From assembly GCF_000407185.1 (NCBI RefSeq), contig NZ_KE136481.1:1588136-1652135 (forward strand): a stretch of 64,000 nucleotides of DNA, read 5' to 3'. The position numbers and the translations under genes were made by a program. The stretch comes from Enterococcus malodoratus ATCC 43197. Lineage in GTDB: Bacteria; Bacillota; Bacilli; Lactobacillales; Enterococcaceae. Shown piece by piece: positions 1 to 8,092 of this stretch. A model generated the notes under the pieces. It saw only the letters and a list, made by a program, of their open reading frames with translations, was not told the DNA's origin and did not search any database. Each line of letters starts with the position of its first letter. Positions within the stretch are counted from its first letter, which is position 1.

Positions 1-23
1 ACAAACGTATGTTTTCCACCAAG

Positions 24-112
24 TTATCCACTTTATCCACATTTGTGTGGATAAATCCTTTTGGACAATTAACAAACTTTTTCCTTAGTTTTCCACCATT
101 GTTGTGGAAAAC
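24..112. promoter_or_regulatory. DnaA-box-like cluster upstream of htrA
   Basis: Perfect TTATCCACA at 33-41, its reverse complement TGTGGATAA at 46-54, and a one-mismatch box at 24-32. Looser TTTTCCACC and TGTGGAAAA sit at 90-98 and 104-112 as a second inverted pair. The boxes match the known DnaA consensus TTATNCACA. Whether they serve an origin or regulation of htrA cannot be decided because the window starts here. Confidence 0.55.
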
Positions 113-179
113 AAGTTTTTTTATCATTTATCTACAATTTCCTCCAAAACTTTTTCATAAAAAAGTCAAATCGGTGTAG

Positions 180-209
180 TAGACTTATCTTACAAAATAA
201 TACTATACT
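180..209 (+). promoter_or_regulatory. Possible htrA promoter
   Basis: TAGACT at 180-185 and TATACT at 204-209 with an 18-base spacer, about 37 bases before the chosen ATG. The -35 match is only partial, so this is a moderate call. Confidence 0.4.
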
Positions 210-246
210 CAATATAACTTAAATTATAGTAGAGGTGGAGGAAAAT

Positions 247-1551
247 ATGGTTAGAAAAAATATTACACCAACACCCAAAAAGTCACCTGGTTTCTTTAGA
301 CGGTTTGGGATTAGTTTACTAGGCGGTGTGCTTGGTGCTGTTTTAACAATTGGGATTTTTTATGTAGGGAATGGTTCGCTGCTGTCTCCAAATAATCAAA
401 ATGCCAGCGGTTCGCCTAGTGCCGGCAACACAAAAGTCAGCAACATGAAAGTCGACGTGAATTCTGATGTTACTGATGCTGCCAGCAAAGTTCAAGACGC
501 AGTTGTTTCTGTCATCAACTTGCAGAAGCAGCAATCACAAAGCGGCTTAGGCGGTTTCTCTGATATCTTCGGTAACGGCAACGAAGACAAGCAATCACAA
601 TCAGATGAGAACGGACAGCTAGAAGAAGCGTCCGAAGGTTCTGGTGTCATCTACAAACTTGAAGGCAAGACCGCGTATATCGTTACGAATAATCACGTTG
701 TAGAAAAACAAGATGGACTTGAGGTTCTATTGAAAGATGGTTCAAAAGTCAAAGCGACGTTAGTCGGTACAGATTCTTATACAGACTTAGCGGTTCTAAA
801 AGTCGAATCGGATAAAGTCGCAGACATCAAACCTGCTACTTTTGGTGATTCCAGTAACTTAAAAGTTGGTGAACCAGCGATTGCCTTAGGTTCTCCTTTG
901 GGCTCACAATATGCGAACTCTGTAACTTCAGGGATTATTTCTTCCTTGAATCGCCAAGTAGTCAATCAAAATGAAGATGGACAAACGGTCAATATTAATG
1001 CGATTCAAACGGATGCGGCGATCAACCCTGGTAACTCAGGCGGCCCATTAGTAAACATGGCGGGTCAAGTAATCGGGATCAATTCTAGCAAGATCGTTCA
1101 AACAGAATCAAATGTCAGCGTCGAAGGAATTGGTTTTGCCATTCCAAGTAACGATGTTGTAAATGTCATCAACCAACTTGAAAAAGACGGTAAAGTTATT
1201 CGACCTGCGCTAGGTGTTTCGATGGTTAATCTTTCTGATCTATCAACTGAACAGTTGAGTGAAATCGTCAAAGTACCAAGTTCAGTTACACAAGGAGTCG
1301 TAGTAGCAAAAGTTCAAGCGTCAACTCCTGCTGATCAAGCGGGCTTGAAGAAATATGACGTCATCACAAAAATTGATGATACAGATGTTTCGACAGGTGT
1401 AGAACTGCAATCTGAATTGTACAAACACAAAGTTGGCGACACAGTAAAAGTTACCTACTATCGTCAAGACAAGAAAAATACTGTTTCAGTTAAATTGAGC
1501 ATTGATGCGAATTCACTGAAATCAAATTCACAGCAACAAAGTAATCAATAA
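247..1551 (+). CDS. htrA: HtrA/DegP-like membrane-anchored serine protease
   Basis: Surface quality-control protease that degrades misfolded exported proteins. An N-terminal basic stretch and one membrane segment (about residues 20-40) are followed by a Gln/Ser-rich linker, a trypsin-like domain and a C-terminal PDZ domain (about 320-420). The catalytic triad is visible: His150 in NNHVV, Asp180 in TDLAV and Ser264 in GNSGGP. The reading frame is open from a GTG at 235, but GGAGG at 237-241 fits ATG 247, giving 434 residues, a normal length. It stands alone, closed by a strong hairpin terminator. Family assignment is secure; the substrates are unknown. Confidence 0.95.
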   Translation: MVRKNITPTPKKSPGFFRRFGISLLGGVLGAVLTIGIFYVGNGSLLSPNNQNASGSPSAGNTKVSNMKVDVNSDVTDAASKVQDAVVSVINLQKQQSQSGLGGFSDIFGNGNEDKQSQSDENGQLEEASEGSGVIYKLEGKTAYIVTNNHVVEKQDGLEVLLKDGSKVKATLVGTDSYTDLAVLKVESDKVADIKPATFGDSSNLKVGEPAIALGSPLGSQYANSVTSGIISSLNRQVVNQNEDGQTVNINAIQTDAAINPGNSGGPLVNMAGQVIGINSSKIVQTESNVSVEGIGFAIPSNDVVNVINQLEKDGKVIRPALGVSMVNLSDLSTEQLSEIVKVPSSVTQGVVVAKVQASTPADQAGLKKYDVITKIDDTDVSTGVELQSELYKHKVGDTVKVTYYRQDKKNTVSVKLSIDANSLKSNSQQQSNQ

Positions 1552-1565
1552 AACCGAATACTGAT

Positions 1566-1611
1566 AAAGCCACCGAAATGACTGTTTTTCATCATTTCGG
1601 TGGCTTTTTTT
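1566..1611 (+). terminator. htrA terminator
   Basis: Perfect 16-bp stem (AAAGCCACCGAAATGA and its complement) around a short loop, followed by a T-run, 15 bases after the htrA stop. Confidence 0.93.
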
Positions 1612-1661
1612 ACAAAAAAACCAGAGAAAACATTCTCTCTGGGTGGAATCAATTTTCTTTT

Positions 1662-1847
1662 TTATCCAAGTGTACGTCCTTTGATCAATAAAACAAGTAA
1701 TATACCGACTGTTGCTCCTAGACTCCCGCCCTGAATTAAAGTCAGGATACCAAATTGTGCCCCTGAAGCCGCCCTTTTCAGTTTCGTATTCATAATCAAA
1801 GATAGAGCTAAGCTAATGAGGGATAATACAAGTAAAAGTAAAAGCAA
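1662..1847 (-). CDS. Small two-helix membrane protein
   Basis: Predicted 61-residue protein. It is almost entirely two hydrophobic helices (about residues 1-18 and 35-55) joined by a short basic linker containing NTKLKRAASG. I do not recognise the family. A longer frame runs to 1865, but its first codons are the ribosome binding site itself (GGAAGGAGG). The TTG at 1847, seven bases after that site, is therefore the likely start. It is monocistronic, convergent with htrA and upstream of nothing obvious. The strong Shine-Dalgarno sequence and membrane pattern argue that it is real; function unknown. Confidence 0.6.
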   Translation of the reverse strand: MLLLLLVLSLISLALSLIMNTKLKRAASGAQFGILTLIQGGSLGATVGILLVLLIKGRTLG

Positions 1848-1997
1848 ATTTTTTCCTCCTTCCAACTAAAAGTAATATATGATTGCTTTTAGTTTAGCAT
1901 TCAAAAAAAGGAATAGAATTGGTTAATCCCAAATGGTAGAAAAAACAGCCTAAATGACAGAGACTTGTTCTCTTGTCTTTGTTTTAATGGTTAATAG

Positions 1998-2046
1998 AAA
2001 ATCTCCGTTTTGAAATTCAAAAGAACTTCAAAACGGAGATTTTTTT
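1998..2046 (-). terminator. Terminator of the YtpR-like gene
   Basis: Stem AAATCTCCGTTTTGA with a perfect complement, 14-base loop, T-rich on both outer sides. It directly follows the stop codon at 2045 and could work in both directions. Confidence 0.8.
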
Positions 2047-2656
2047 ATTTACCTATTTCAACTTTTTCGCCAACCTTAGCATCATCTTCTAATACTAGGA
2101 TTCCTTTTTTCTCTGGTGCATTTGGCAAATGCAATTCTTTGGCTGAACAAATCATACCAAAGCTGTCCACGCCGCGTAAGTTTCCTGGCCAAATCATTTG
2201 ACCATCAGGCATCATCGCACCAGGTTTTGCTACGACAACTTTTTGACCGGCTTCGATGTTTGATGCACCGCACACGATCTGCAATGTTTCGCCGCCATCG
2301 ATCTCCGTCTCAGTAATATGCAAATGATCTGAATCAGGATGATCCACACAAGTTTTCACATACCCCACCACAAATTTTGGTGAAAGGTCTGCTACTAAAC
2401 GTTCTTCAAAACCAGCAAGTTTCAATTGCTCATTCAATGTATCTATATCTTTTTCTGTTAATTCCACTTGTCCATTTCCGTGGATTGTTAAATAATCAGA
2501 AACATTGAAAAAGTTCCAAGCAACGGTTGTTCCATCAATTGTTTGGATGCGAGCAACAGCACCTTTTCTTTCGGATTTGTTCTCTTTATTTTCATCATTT
2601 TTGACGATTACCATCAATGTATCGCCAACATTTTGTTTATTATACGCAAAAATCAC
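2045..2656 (-). CDS. ytpR: YtpR-like tRNA-binding domain protein
   Basis: About 203 residues. The C-terminal half is an EMAP-II/Trbp111-type OB fold like the N-terminal domain of PheRS beta (VGYVKTCVDHPDSDHLHITE, IVCGASNIEAGQKVVVAKPGA split over about residues 95-140, ending LRGVDSFGMICSAKEL). The N-terminal half matches the YtpR-specific region. The frame is open to 2695, but GGAGGTAAAAAC precedes a GTG at 2656, which gives the usual family start (MIFAYNKQ). Related proteins bind tRNA or act in stress; their exact role is not established. It sits alone between two terminators. Confidence 0.85.
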   Translation of the reverse strand: MIFAYNKQNVGDTLMVIVKNDENKENKSERKGAVARIQTIDGTTVAWNFFNVSDYLTIHGNGQVELTEKDIDTLNEQLKLAGFEERLVADLSPKFVVGYVKTCVDHPDSDHLHITETEIDGGETLQIVCGASNIEAGQKVVVAKPGAMMPDGQMIWPGNLRGVDSFGMICSAKELHLPNAPEKKGILVLEDDAKVGEKVEIGK

Positions 2657-2750
2657 GTTTTTACCTCCAGTCATAGTCCTCTCGTATCTTAACAAATCTA
2701 ATGGGACTTTTGCATGAGATTTTTTTCATTTCTAAATTAGTCAAAGAAGC

Positions 2751-2776
2751 AACGATTCTTCAGAATCGTTTTTTTT
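2751..2776 (+). terminator. Short hairpin with T-run
   Basis: AACGATTCT and AGAATCGTT separated by two bases, followed by eight T on the plus strand. No plus-strand gene is visible upstream, so it may only block antisense reading between ytpR and uspA. Confidence 0.4.
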
Positions 2777-2780
2777 CCAA

Positions 2781-2809
2781 ATAAAAAGCTGGGCAAGCCA
2801 GCTTTTTAT
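2781..2809 (-). terminator. uspA terminator
   Basis: ATAAAAAGCTGG and CCAGCTTTTTAT around a five-base loop; it overlaps the uspA stop codon. Confidence 0.85.
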
Positions 2810-3261
2810 TCAGCACTCGGATGAACAATCAGTACATCGCACAGAGCTTCTTTGATCACGTAGCTGGCAACACTGCCGGTCATAAAGCGTTCCACAGCAT
2901 TTAAACCAGATTGACCTACCATGATTAGATCAATGTCATACTTTTCTGGTAATGTTTTTGCCATTGCTTCTTTGGCAGAACCATAAGCAACAATACCTTC
3001 AATCTTAGTATAGCCAAATTCTTTTCCAATTGCTTTACATTGGTTAATCAACTCTTTTGCATCCGCAGCTAATTGATCCATAATATTTTCATTCAGTGGA
3101 GAATAGCTCATGAATGTATAGATTTGATGATCGATCACATTTGCGACATAAACAGTCCCTTGATTTCGTTTGGCAACAGCCAACGCTTTTTTAAAAGCTT
3201 CCATTGCTTGTTCGCTGCCATCGATCCCAACTAAAACATTTTGATATGATTGTGTGAACAT
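2806..3261 (-). CDS. Universal stress protein, UspA family
   Basis: 151 residues, the usual single-domain length. It opens with NVLVGIDGSEQAMEAFKKA and closes with VGQSGLNAVERFMTGSVAS, which carries the G-x2-G-x9-G(S/T) nucleotide-binding pattern of ATP-binding Usp proteins; the ending VLIVHPSAE is also typical. Role: stress-linked cytosolic protein, precise function unknown. The start at 3261 has GGAG in good position. It lies nine bases after the thioredoxin-like gene and is probably co-transcribed with it. Confidence 0.92.
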   Translation of the reverse strand: MFTQSYQNVLVGIDGSEQAMEAFKKALAVAKRNQGTVYVANVIDHQIYTFMSYSPLNENIMDQLAADAKELINQCKAIGKEFGYTKIEGIVAYGSAKEAMAKTLPEKYDIDLIMVGQSGLNAVERFMTGSVASYVIKEALCDVLIVHPSAE

Positions 3262-3270
3262 CTTGATCTC

Positions 3271-3588
3271 CTACCCTTCTACTCGTTGTAAAAAGCCAGC
3301 AATTTCATCTTTGGTTTTTCGGTTTTTATTGACTAATCGACCTAATTCTTGGCCGTCGTTCACTACGACAAAACTAGGGATTCCAAAGATATTCCACTCG
3401 GCTGCCACGTCGATATACTCATCTCGATCGACTTGAATAAATTTGAACTGCGGAAATTCCGCTTCGATCTCGGGCATCTGAGGTTTGATAAAGTTGCAAT
3501 CGCCGCACCAATCAGCTGTAAAGAAGAAAACATTCTTTCCTTTTTCCGCATAGCCGGCTAACTCTTCAATACTTTTAGGGATAATCAT
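3271..3588 (-). CDS. Thioredoxin-like protein
   Basis: 105 residues with thioredoxin fold landmarks: FFFTADWCGDCNFIKP (active-site C-x-x-C with Gly-Asp between the cysteines) and the cis-Pro loop GIPSFVVV. The frame stays open upstream to 3678, but a TATAAT box (3619-3624 on the complement) lies inside that extension, so the ATG at 3588 (MIIPKS) is preferred. It is a likely cytosolic disulfide reductase or stress thioredoxin, and forms a pair with the UspA gene downstream. The C-G-D-C motif differs from classical C-G-P-C, so specificity is open. Confidence 0.88.
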   Translation of the reverse strand: MIIPKSIEELAGYAEKGKNVFFFTADWCGDCNFIKPQMPEIEAEFPQFKFIQVDRDEYIDVAAEWNIFGIPSFVVVNDGQELGRLVNKNRKTKDEIAGFLQRVEG

Positions 3589-3618
3589 TCCGTCACGACC
3601 TTTTCTTTTACTACCCTG

Positions 3619-3624
3619 ATTATA
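3619..3624 (-). promoter_or_regulatory. -10 box for the thioredoxin/uspA pair
   Basis: TATAAT on the minus strand (read as ATTATA on the plus strand) 30 bases before the chosen start. The -35 region 17 bases upstream is poor (TTTCTC). Confidence 0.4.
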
Positions 3625-3732
3625 CACTTTTCGGACTTTTTGAGAAAGAAGGCAACTCGTACTGTTTCTTATCAGCAATCCTCCTACTTTATGTTAAAAT
3701 AAAGCGAACACACGAACAAGGAGGTTTGCATT

Positions 3733-4068
3733 ATGGACAAAGCCAAAAAATTTGCTCAAGGTCTCGCCATCGGTTCATCGATTGGACTAGCTGCAGGCAT
3801 TGCAGCAAATCACTATTACAGAAAAAAACAAGACATGTCTCCAGACAAGGTCTTGGATCAAATCAAAAAAGCCTTTTTGAAAGAAGGTCCGATTGAAGGT
3901 TCTTGGATCTCTTTTGATACTGAACACATGCAAAAATTCGCCATCACAATGAACATTCTTTCTGGCGGAATTACCCGCACGGAAGACGATCACTTAGTCG
4001 CTTACGAATTTAAAGCAGATGCCAAAACGGGGACTGTTTTGAGTATTGATCGAATCATTAATGATTAG
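3733..4068 (+). CDS. Small exported or anchored PepSY-like protein
   Basis: 111 residues. An N-terminal hydrophobic helix (LAIGSSIGLAAGIAANHYY) acts as anchor or signal, followed by a single domain of about 75 residues rich in charged strands (KKAFLKEGPIEGSWISF, YEFKADAKTGTVLSIDRI). The domain resembles the PepSY-like small secreted protein family of lactic acid bacteria, known only as conserved. AAGGAGG lies eight bases before the ATG. It is divergent from the thioredoxin gene and ends at a strong hairpin. Function unknown. Confidence 0.7.
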   Translation: MDKAKKFAQGLAIGSSIGLAAGIAANHYYRKKQDMSPDKVLDQIKKAFLKEGPIEGSWISFDTEHMQKFAITMNILSGGITRTEDDHLVAYEFKADAKTGTVLSIDRIIND

Positions 4069-4078
4069 TCTTTCAGCA

Positions 4079-4120
4079 AAAAAAACGTATGTCGAAAATA
4101 TCGACATACGTTTTTTTTTT
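4079..4120. terminator. Bidirectional terminator
   Basis: AAAAACGTATGTCGA and its complement around a short loop with A-run and T-run on the two sides. It serves the plus-strand small protein gene and the convergent dehydrogenase gene. Confidence 0.9.
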
Positions 4121-4129
4121 GACTTGCTC

Positions 4130-5023
4130 TTATAGATTGATCGGTTCTCCGCCAGTCACTCCATAAATTTGCGAAGTAACATAGCTGGCATCATTTGATG
4201 CTAGAAAAACATAGACTGGTGCCAATTCTACAGGCTGTCCAGCCCGTTCTAATAATGAATTTTGACCGAAATCAGGCAAAGCATCTTTCGGCTGTCCTTG
4301 ATCTAATTGTAATGGGGTCCAAATCGGGCCTGGTGCAACCCCGTTCACCCGAATCCCTTTCTTCGCCAATTGACTCGCCAAGCTGACCGTGAAATTCGCA
4401 ATTGCCGCCTTCGTTGAGGCATAGTCCATTAAATGATCGCTTGGGTTGAAGGCCTGGACTGAGGTCGTCGTAATGATACTGCTGCCTGCTGGTAAATGTG
4501 GCAAGGCTGCCTGCACGATAGCAAACATTGAAACAATATTTACCTTGAATGTATCTTCGACCTGTTTAACTGGCAGCTTCTCAATTGATTCATGCGAGAT
4601 TTGCTGCGCGGCGTTCAAGACTAAGGTATCTAATCCACCAAAGGCCTCAACGGTCTTGGCAACCATTTCTTTTGGTGCATGGTCTTCTCGCAGATCATAC
4701 GGTAATAACAACGCTTTTCTTCCAGCTTTTTCGATATAGTCCGCTACTTCCTCTGCATCCTTATCCTCACCGGGAAAATAGTGGATTGCAACATCGGCTC
4801 CTTCACGTGCATAAGCGATAGCTGCCGCACGACCGATACCGGAATCTCCGCCAGTGATCAACACACGGCGATTTTCTAATTTTTTACTTCCCACATAGCT
4901 CTCCTCACCACAATCTGGTTTAGGTGTCATTTCGTCCTGTAGTGCAGGAGTTTCTTGATCTTGCTTCTTAAATTGACTGCCATGAAATAGATTTCTTGGA
5001 TCGATTAAGTTTGGTTCGTTCAT
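4130..5023 (-). CDS. Short-chain dehydrogenase/reductase, YhdF/YdaD type
   Basis: 297 residues, an SDR with the long N-terminal extension (about 45 residues) typical of stress-induced YhdF/YdaD-like enzymes. The NAD(P) site ITGGDSGIGRAAAIA, the NNAG-equivalent LNAAQ, the catalytic Ser in ITTTSV and YASTK with the Tyr/Lys pair are all present; the C-terminal GGEPINL is family-typical. Likely substrate: an alcohol or aldehyde, not known. The start at 5023 has GAGGAG seven bases upstream. Monocistronic. Confidence 0.9.
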   Translation of the reverse strand: MNEPNLIDPRNLFHGSQFKKQDQETPALQDEMTPKPDCGEESYVGSKKLENRRVLITGGDSGIGRAAAIAYAREGADVAIHYFPGEDKDAEEVADYIEKAGRKALLLPYDLREDHAPKEMVAKTVEAFGGLDTLVLNAAQQISHESIEKLPVKQVEDTFKVNIVSMFAIVQAALPHLPAGSSIITTTSVQAFNPSDHLMDYASTKAAIANFTVSLASQLAKKGIRVNGVAPGPIWTPLQLDQGQPKDALPDFGQNSLLERAGQPVELAPVYVFLASNDASYVTSQIYGVTGGEPINL

Positions 5024-5111
5024 TGTATCTCCTCACTTCCTATCTATAACCCTAAAGGAAAATGGCGCAGATTGAAATTATTCTGCTCACGCGAGTTTCT
5101 AACAACTAAAT

Positions 5112-5139
5112 CAAAAAGCCACGCTCAAATTGAGCGTGA
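5112..5139 (-). terminator. pepV terminator
   Basis: CACGCTCAA and TTGAGCGTG separated by one base, followed on the minus strand by a T-rich tail; 15 bases after the pepV stop. Confidence 0.85.
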
Positions 5140-5153
5140 CCCTATTTTTAAAA

Positions 5154-6566
5154 CTATTTAGCTAAACGATAGATCGCATCTGCATAGATTACCGCAGAGT
5201 TCAAAATGTCTTCAACAGACATATATTCGTTGGCTTGGTGCATAGTATCTTCAAATCCTGGGAATTGAGCGCCGTAAGCAACACCGCGTTCTAGCAAACG
5301 ACCGAATGTTCCGCCGCCGATTACTTTTTCTTCCCCTTTGATACCAGTATGTTCTTCGAAGGTATCTAATAAAGTAGCTACCAATGGATCATCTGCTGGT
5401 ACATAGTGAGGCAGCATGTGGTGTCCGCCTTGAGTTACTTTAACATCTGAACCAAATAGTTCTTCTAATTTTGCTTTGATGTCTTCTGCTGTCGTACCTT
5501 TAGGGTAACGGAAATTCAATGTGATATGGTTGTCGTTGTCTTGACCGTCTTTGAAGCTGAAGATCCCAGCGTTCATTGTCAATTCGCCCATTTTTTCATT
5601 ATTGAATTCAACGCCTAATTTTTTACCATAGACATCTTCATGGATATATTTCGCACTATTTTCGATGAAGGCTTTTGCCCCTTTATCGAAATCATAGTTA
5701 TTCAAGAAGACTGCTAGGAATGTCCCTGCATTTGTACCTAGTTGAGGGCTGGCACCGTGAGCTGCTTTTCCATCTAAGTGTAAAGTAACGGTTGATCCGT
5801 CTACATCCGCTTTTCCGCTAATTGGATTGTTTCCTACATAAACGTCAAAGTCTTTAGCCAATTTTTCTGCAGCATCTGCATCCGCAACTTTTACTTCTGC
5901 GACTGCATTGCCGGGAACCATGTTTTCACGTAATCCAGCTTCGAAACTTACTAAAACATAAGAAGTTCCATTTGTGCCATCAAAGTGAGGGATCATTGTT
6001 ACATTCCCTTTTTCACCGTTGATGATTGGGAAATAGGCATCTGGTGAGAACCCAAAATCAGGTTTTTCTTCATGTTCGAAGTAGTAATCCATGTCTCCCC
6101 AGCCGCTTTCTTCGTCAGTACCGAAGACGAAACGGATTTTTTTAGAGATTGGCAAGCCTAGTTCTTTAATGATTTTTACCGCGTAGTAAGCTGCAACAGA
6201 TGGTCCTTTGTCATCGCTTGAACCACGAGCATACAATTTGCCGTCGCGAATTTCTGGTTCGTAAGGATCTGAATCCCAACCGTCGCCAGCTGGTACCACA
6301 TCTAAGTGACCAAAGATCCCTAAGGTTTCATCGCCATCACCGTAATCAAAATGGCCGGCATAGTTGTCGACGTTTTTTGTTTTGAAGCCATCACGTTCTG
6401 CGATCTCAAGCATTTTTTCTAATGCTTCGACCGGTCCAGGTCCGAATGGTGCTTCTTTGGTTGCTTTGTCGTCTTCACGTTCACTTTTGATGCGTAATAA
6501 AGTGAATAGATCTGCTAACAAATCATCTTTGCGTGCTTCGACTTCTTTTTTAAAATCGATTGTCAT
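5154..6566 (-). CDS. pepV: Dipeptidase PepV (M20 metallopeptidase)
   Basis: 470 residues, the usual PepV length. M20 zinc ligands are visible in order: FGHLDVVPAG, GSSDDKGPS, GTDEESGW, and the C-terminal ligand region MHQANEYMS. The lid domain lies in the middle (about residues 180-380). It cleaves dipeptides in the cytoplasm and feeds amino-acid supply. AAAGGAGGAATCTTTCA precedes the ATG at 6566. It is a single gene between terminators, divergent from the NAD(P)HX dehydratase gene. Confidence 0.95.
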   Translation of the reverse strand: MTIDFKKEVEARKDDLLADLFTLLRIKSEREDDKATKEAPFGPGPVEALEKMLEIAERDGFKTKNVDNYAGHFDYGDGDETLGIFGHLDVVPAGDGWDSDPYEPEIRDGKLYARGSSDDKGPSVAAYYAVKIIKELGLPISKKIRFVFGTDEESGWGDMDYYFEHEEKPDFGFSPDAYFPIINGEKGNVTMIPHFDGTNGTSYVLVSFEAGLRENMVPGNAVAEVKVADADAAEKLAKDFDVYVGNNPISGKADVDGSTVTLHLDGKAAHGASPQLGTNAGTFLAVFLNNYDFDKGAKAFIENSAKYIHEDVYGKKLGVEFNNEKMGELTMNAGIFSFKDGQDNDNHITLNFRYPKGTTAEDIKAKLEELFGSDVKVTQGGHHMLPHYVPADDPLVATLLDTFEEHTGIKGEEKVIGGGTFGRLLERGVAYGAQFPGFEDTMHQANEYMSVEDILNSAVIYADAIYRLAK

Positions 6567-6651
6567 TGAAAGATTCCTCCTTTAATTAAAACCACTATCA
6601 TGATAGCATTCTATTCAATAGAATAAAAATGAAAACTCTTTAAGAAATGCT

Positions 6652-6680
6652 GGGACAGGCTCTCCTTTTTCCCTTATAAT
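6652..6680 (+). promoter_or_regulatory. Promoter of the nnrD-thioesterase pair
   Basis: GGGACA at 6652-6657 and perfect TATAAT at 6675-6680 with a 17-base spacer, 80 bases upstream of the chosen start. Confidence 0.6.
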
Positions 6681-6759
6681 GGTACCCATAATACATTTTT
6701 CTACTATTACTTTTCGCAAAAATAAACCGATATTTTTCTTGATGAAAGCAGGTGACTCT

Positions 6760-7599
6760 ATGGTTCAGTTAAGCGAAGATATTTTACATAAAGTGATTAA
6801 GAAGCGACCGGAAATTTCTCATAAAGGAACCTTCGGACGAGTTGTTTTGATCGGCGGCAATCAGCAATACGGCGGTGCGATCATCATGAGTGCCGAAGCA
6901 TGTATCAAAAGCGGTGCCGGACTCACCACCGTCATTACGGCTGAAAAAAATCATAGCGCGCTTCATGCTCGTTTACCAGAGACGATGGTTTTGGCCTTTT
7001 GGGAAACCACGATGATCTACCAAGTATTGGAACAAGCGGACGTTATTTTGATTGGTCCAGGACTTGGTTTGGATAAAACCGCAATCACGCTCTTAAAAGG
7101 CGTTTTAAAAACCCAAAAGGCGCAGCAATGGTTAGTGATCGACGGTTCAGCTATCTCGCTCTTCAGCGAGTACAACCTGTCTTTGAAGTTCCCCTCTCAG
7201 ACAGTCTTCACTCCTCACCAAGCTGAGTGGGAAAGATTAAGCGGCTTATCTTTTATTGAACAGACCGATGAAAATAATCGTGCCCAGCAAGCGCTCATTG
7301 GAGCCAAAATTGTATTGAAAAGCCATCGTACAACGATTTATGACGATGCTGTCTCCTATTATCAAAATCCGTTGGGCAACCCCGGCATGGCCACAGGCGG
7401 TATGGGCGACACCTTAGCGGGAATGATTACTGGATTTTTAGCACAATTTGAAAAAGGAATGGATACGATTGGCGCTGCTGTCTATCTTCACAGCCTGATC
7501 GGTGACGACCTATCAGAAAAGAATTATGTTGTCTTGCCGACTACGATCAGCGAGGCACTGCCCCGCTATATGAAAAAATACGCAATCGAAAGGAAATAA
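6760..7599 (+). CDS. nnrD: ADP/ATP-dependent (S)-NAD(P)H-hydrate dehydratase
   Basis: About 279 residues, stand-alone C-terminal (carbohydrate-kinase-like) YjeF domain that repairs hydrated NAD(P)H. Signature stretches are HKGTFGRVVLIGG near the N-terminus, LIGPGLGLD in the centre and NPGMATGGMGDTLAGMITGF with the catalytic Gly-Asp. The frame extends to 6679, but the promoter -10 box overlaps that extension and AGCAGGTGA precedes ATG 6760. The epimerase partner (NnrE) is not beside it. The thioesterase gene begins two bases after its stop, so the two are one transcript. Confidence 0.9.
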   Translation: MVQLSEDILHKVIKKRPEISHKGTFGRVVLIGGNQQYGGAIIMSAEACIKSGAGLTTVITAEKNHSALHARLPETMVLAFWETTMIYQVLEQADVILIGPGLGLDKTAITLLKGVLKTQKAQQWLVIDGSAISLFSEYNLSLKFPSQTVFTPHQAEWERLSGLSFIEQTDENNRAQQALIGAKIVLKSHRTTIYDDAVSYYQNPLGNPGMATGGMGDTLAGMITGFLAQFEKGMDTIGAAVYLHSLIGDDLSEKNYVVLPTTISEALPRYMKKYAIERK

Positions 7600-7601
7600 T
7601 T

Positions 7602-8036
7602 ATGGAAAAATATCCCGGCTATTTGCGCAAGCCTTTTTATTATGAAACCGATAAGATGGGTATCATTCATCACTCCAATTACATTCGCTGGTTTGAAGAA
7701 TCCCGCGTTGACGCGTTGAGTTTCATGGAATGGCCCTTTGAAAAAATCGAGGCAGACGGTATTATGATCCCCGTATTAGGAGTCACCTGTGAGTACAAAG
7801 AAATGGTCCGCTTCGGTGATGAAGTCTTGATCAAGCCCATCGTCACCAAATATACTGGCACTCGCTTAGATTTTGAATATTTGGTTTATAATGGAGAAAA
7901 ATTGGTGACTACTGGAACCAGCCAGCACTGCTTCATGTCCTATGAAACGAATCGTTTAGTGCAGTTGAGAAAAACACATCCTGCCCTGCATGAATTATTT
8001 TTGGACTATTATGAAACCACAAAATCAGAACAATAA
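7602..8036 (+). CDS. Acyl-CoA thioesterase, YbgC/hotdog family
   Basis: 144 residues, single hotdog domain of the 4-hydroxybenzoyl-CoA thioesterase group. The signature YYETDKMGIIHHSNYIRWFE has the catalytic Asp and the conserved HxNY/WFE. It is likely to hydrolyse short or medium acyl-CoA thioesters in the cytoplasm. AAAGGAAATAATT overlaps the end of nnrD, indicating translational coupling. It ends with a strong hairpin. Confidence 0.88.
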   Translation: MEKYPGYLRKPFYYETDKMGIIHHSNYIRWFEESRVDALSFMEWPFEKIEADGIMIPVLGVTCEYKEMVRFGDEVLIKPIVTKYTGTRLDFEYLVYNGEKLVTTGTSQHCFMSYETNRLVQLRKTHPALHELFLDYYETTKSEQ

Positions 8037-8037
8037 A

Positions 8038-8076
8038 GAAATAGCCGCTGGCAATTGCCAACGGCTATTTCTTTAT
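8038..8076. terminator. Bidirectional terminator
   Basis: AAATAGCCG-type stem with inner GGCAATTGCC palindrome. It closes the thioesterase transcript and the convergent PTS operon. Confidence 0.85.
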
Positions 8077-8092
8077 TAACTAAGTTTTTTTA

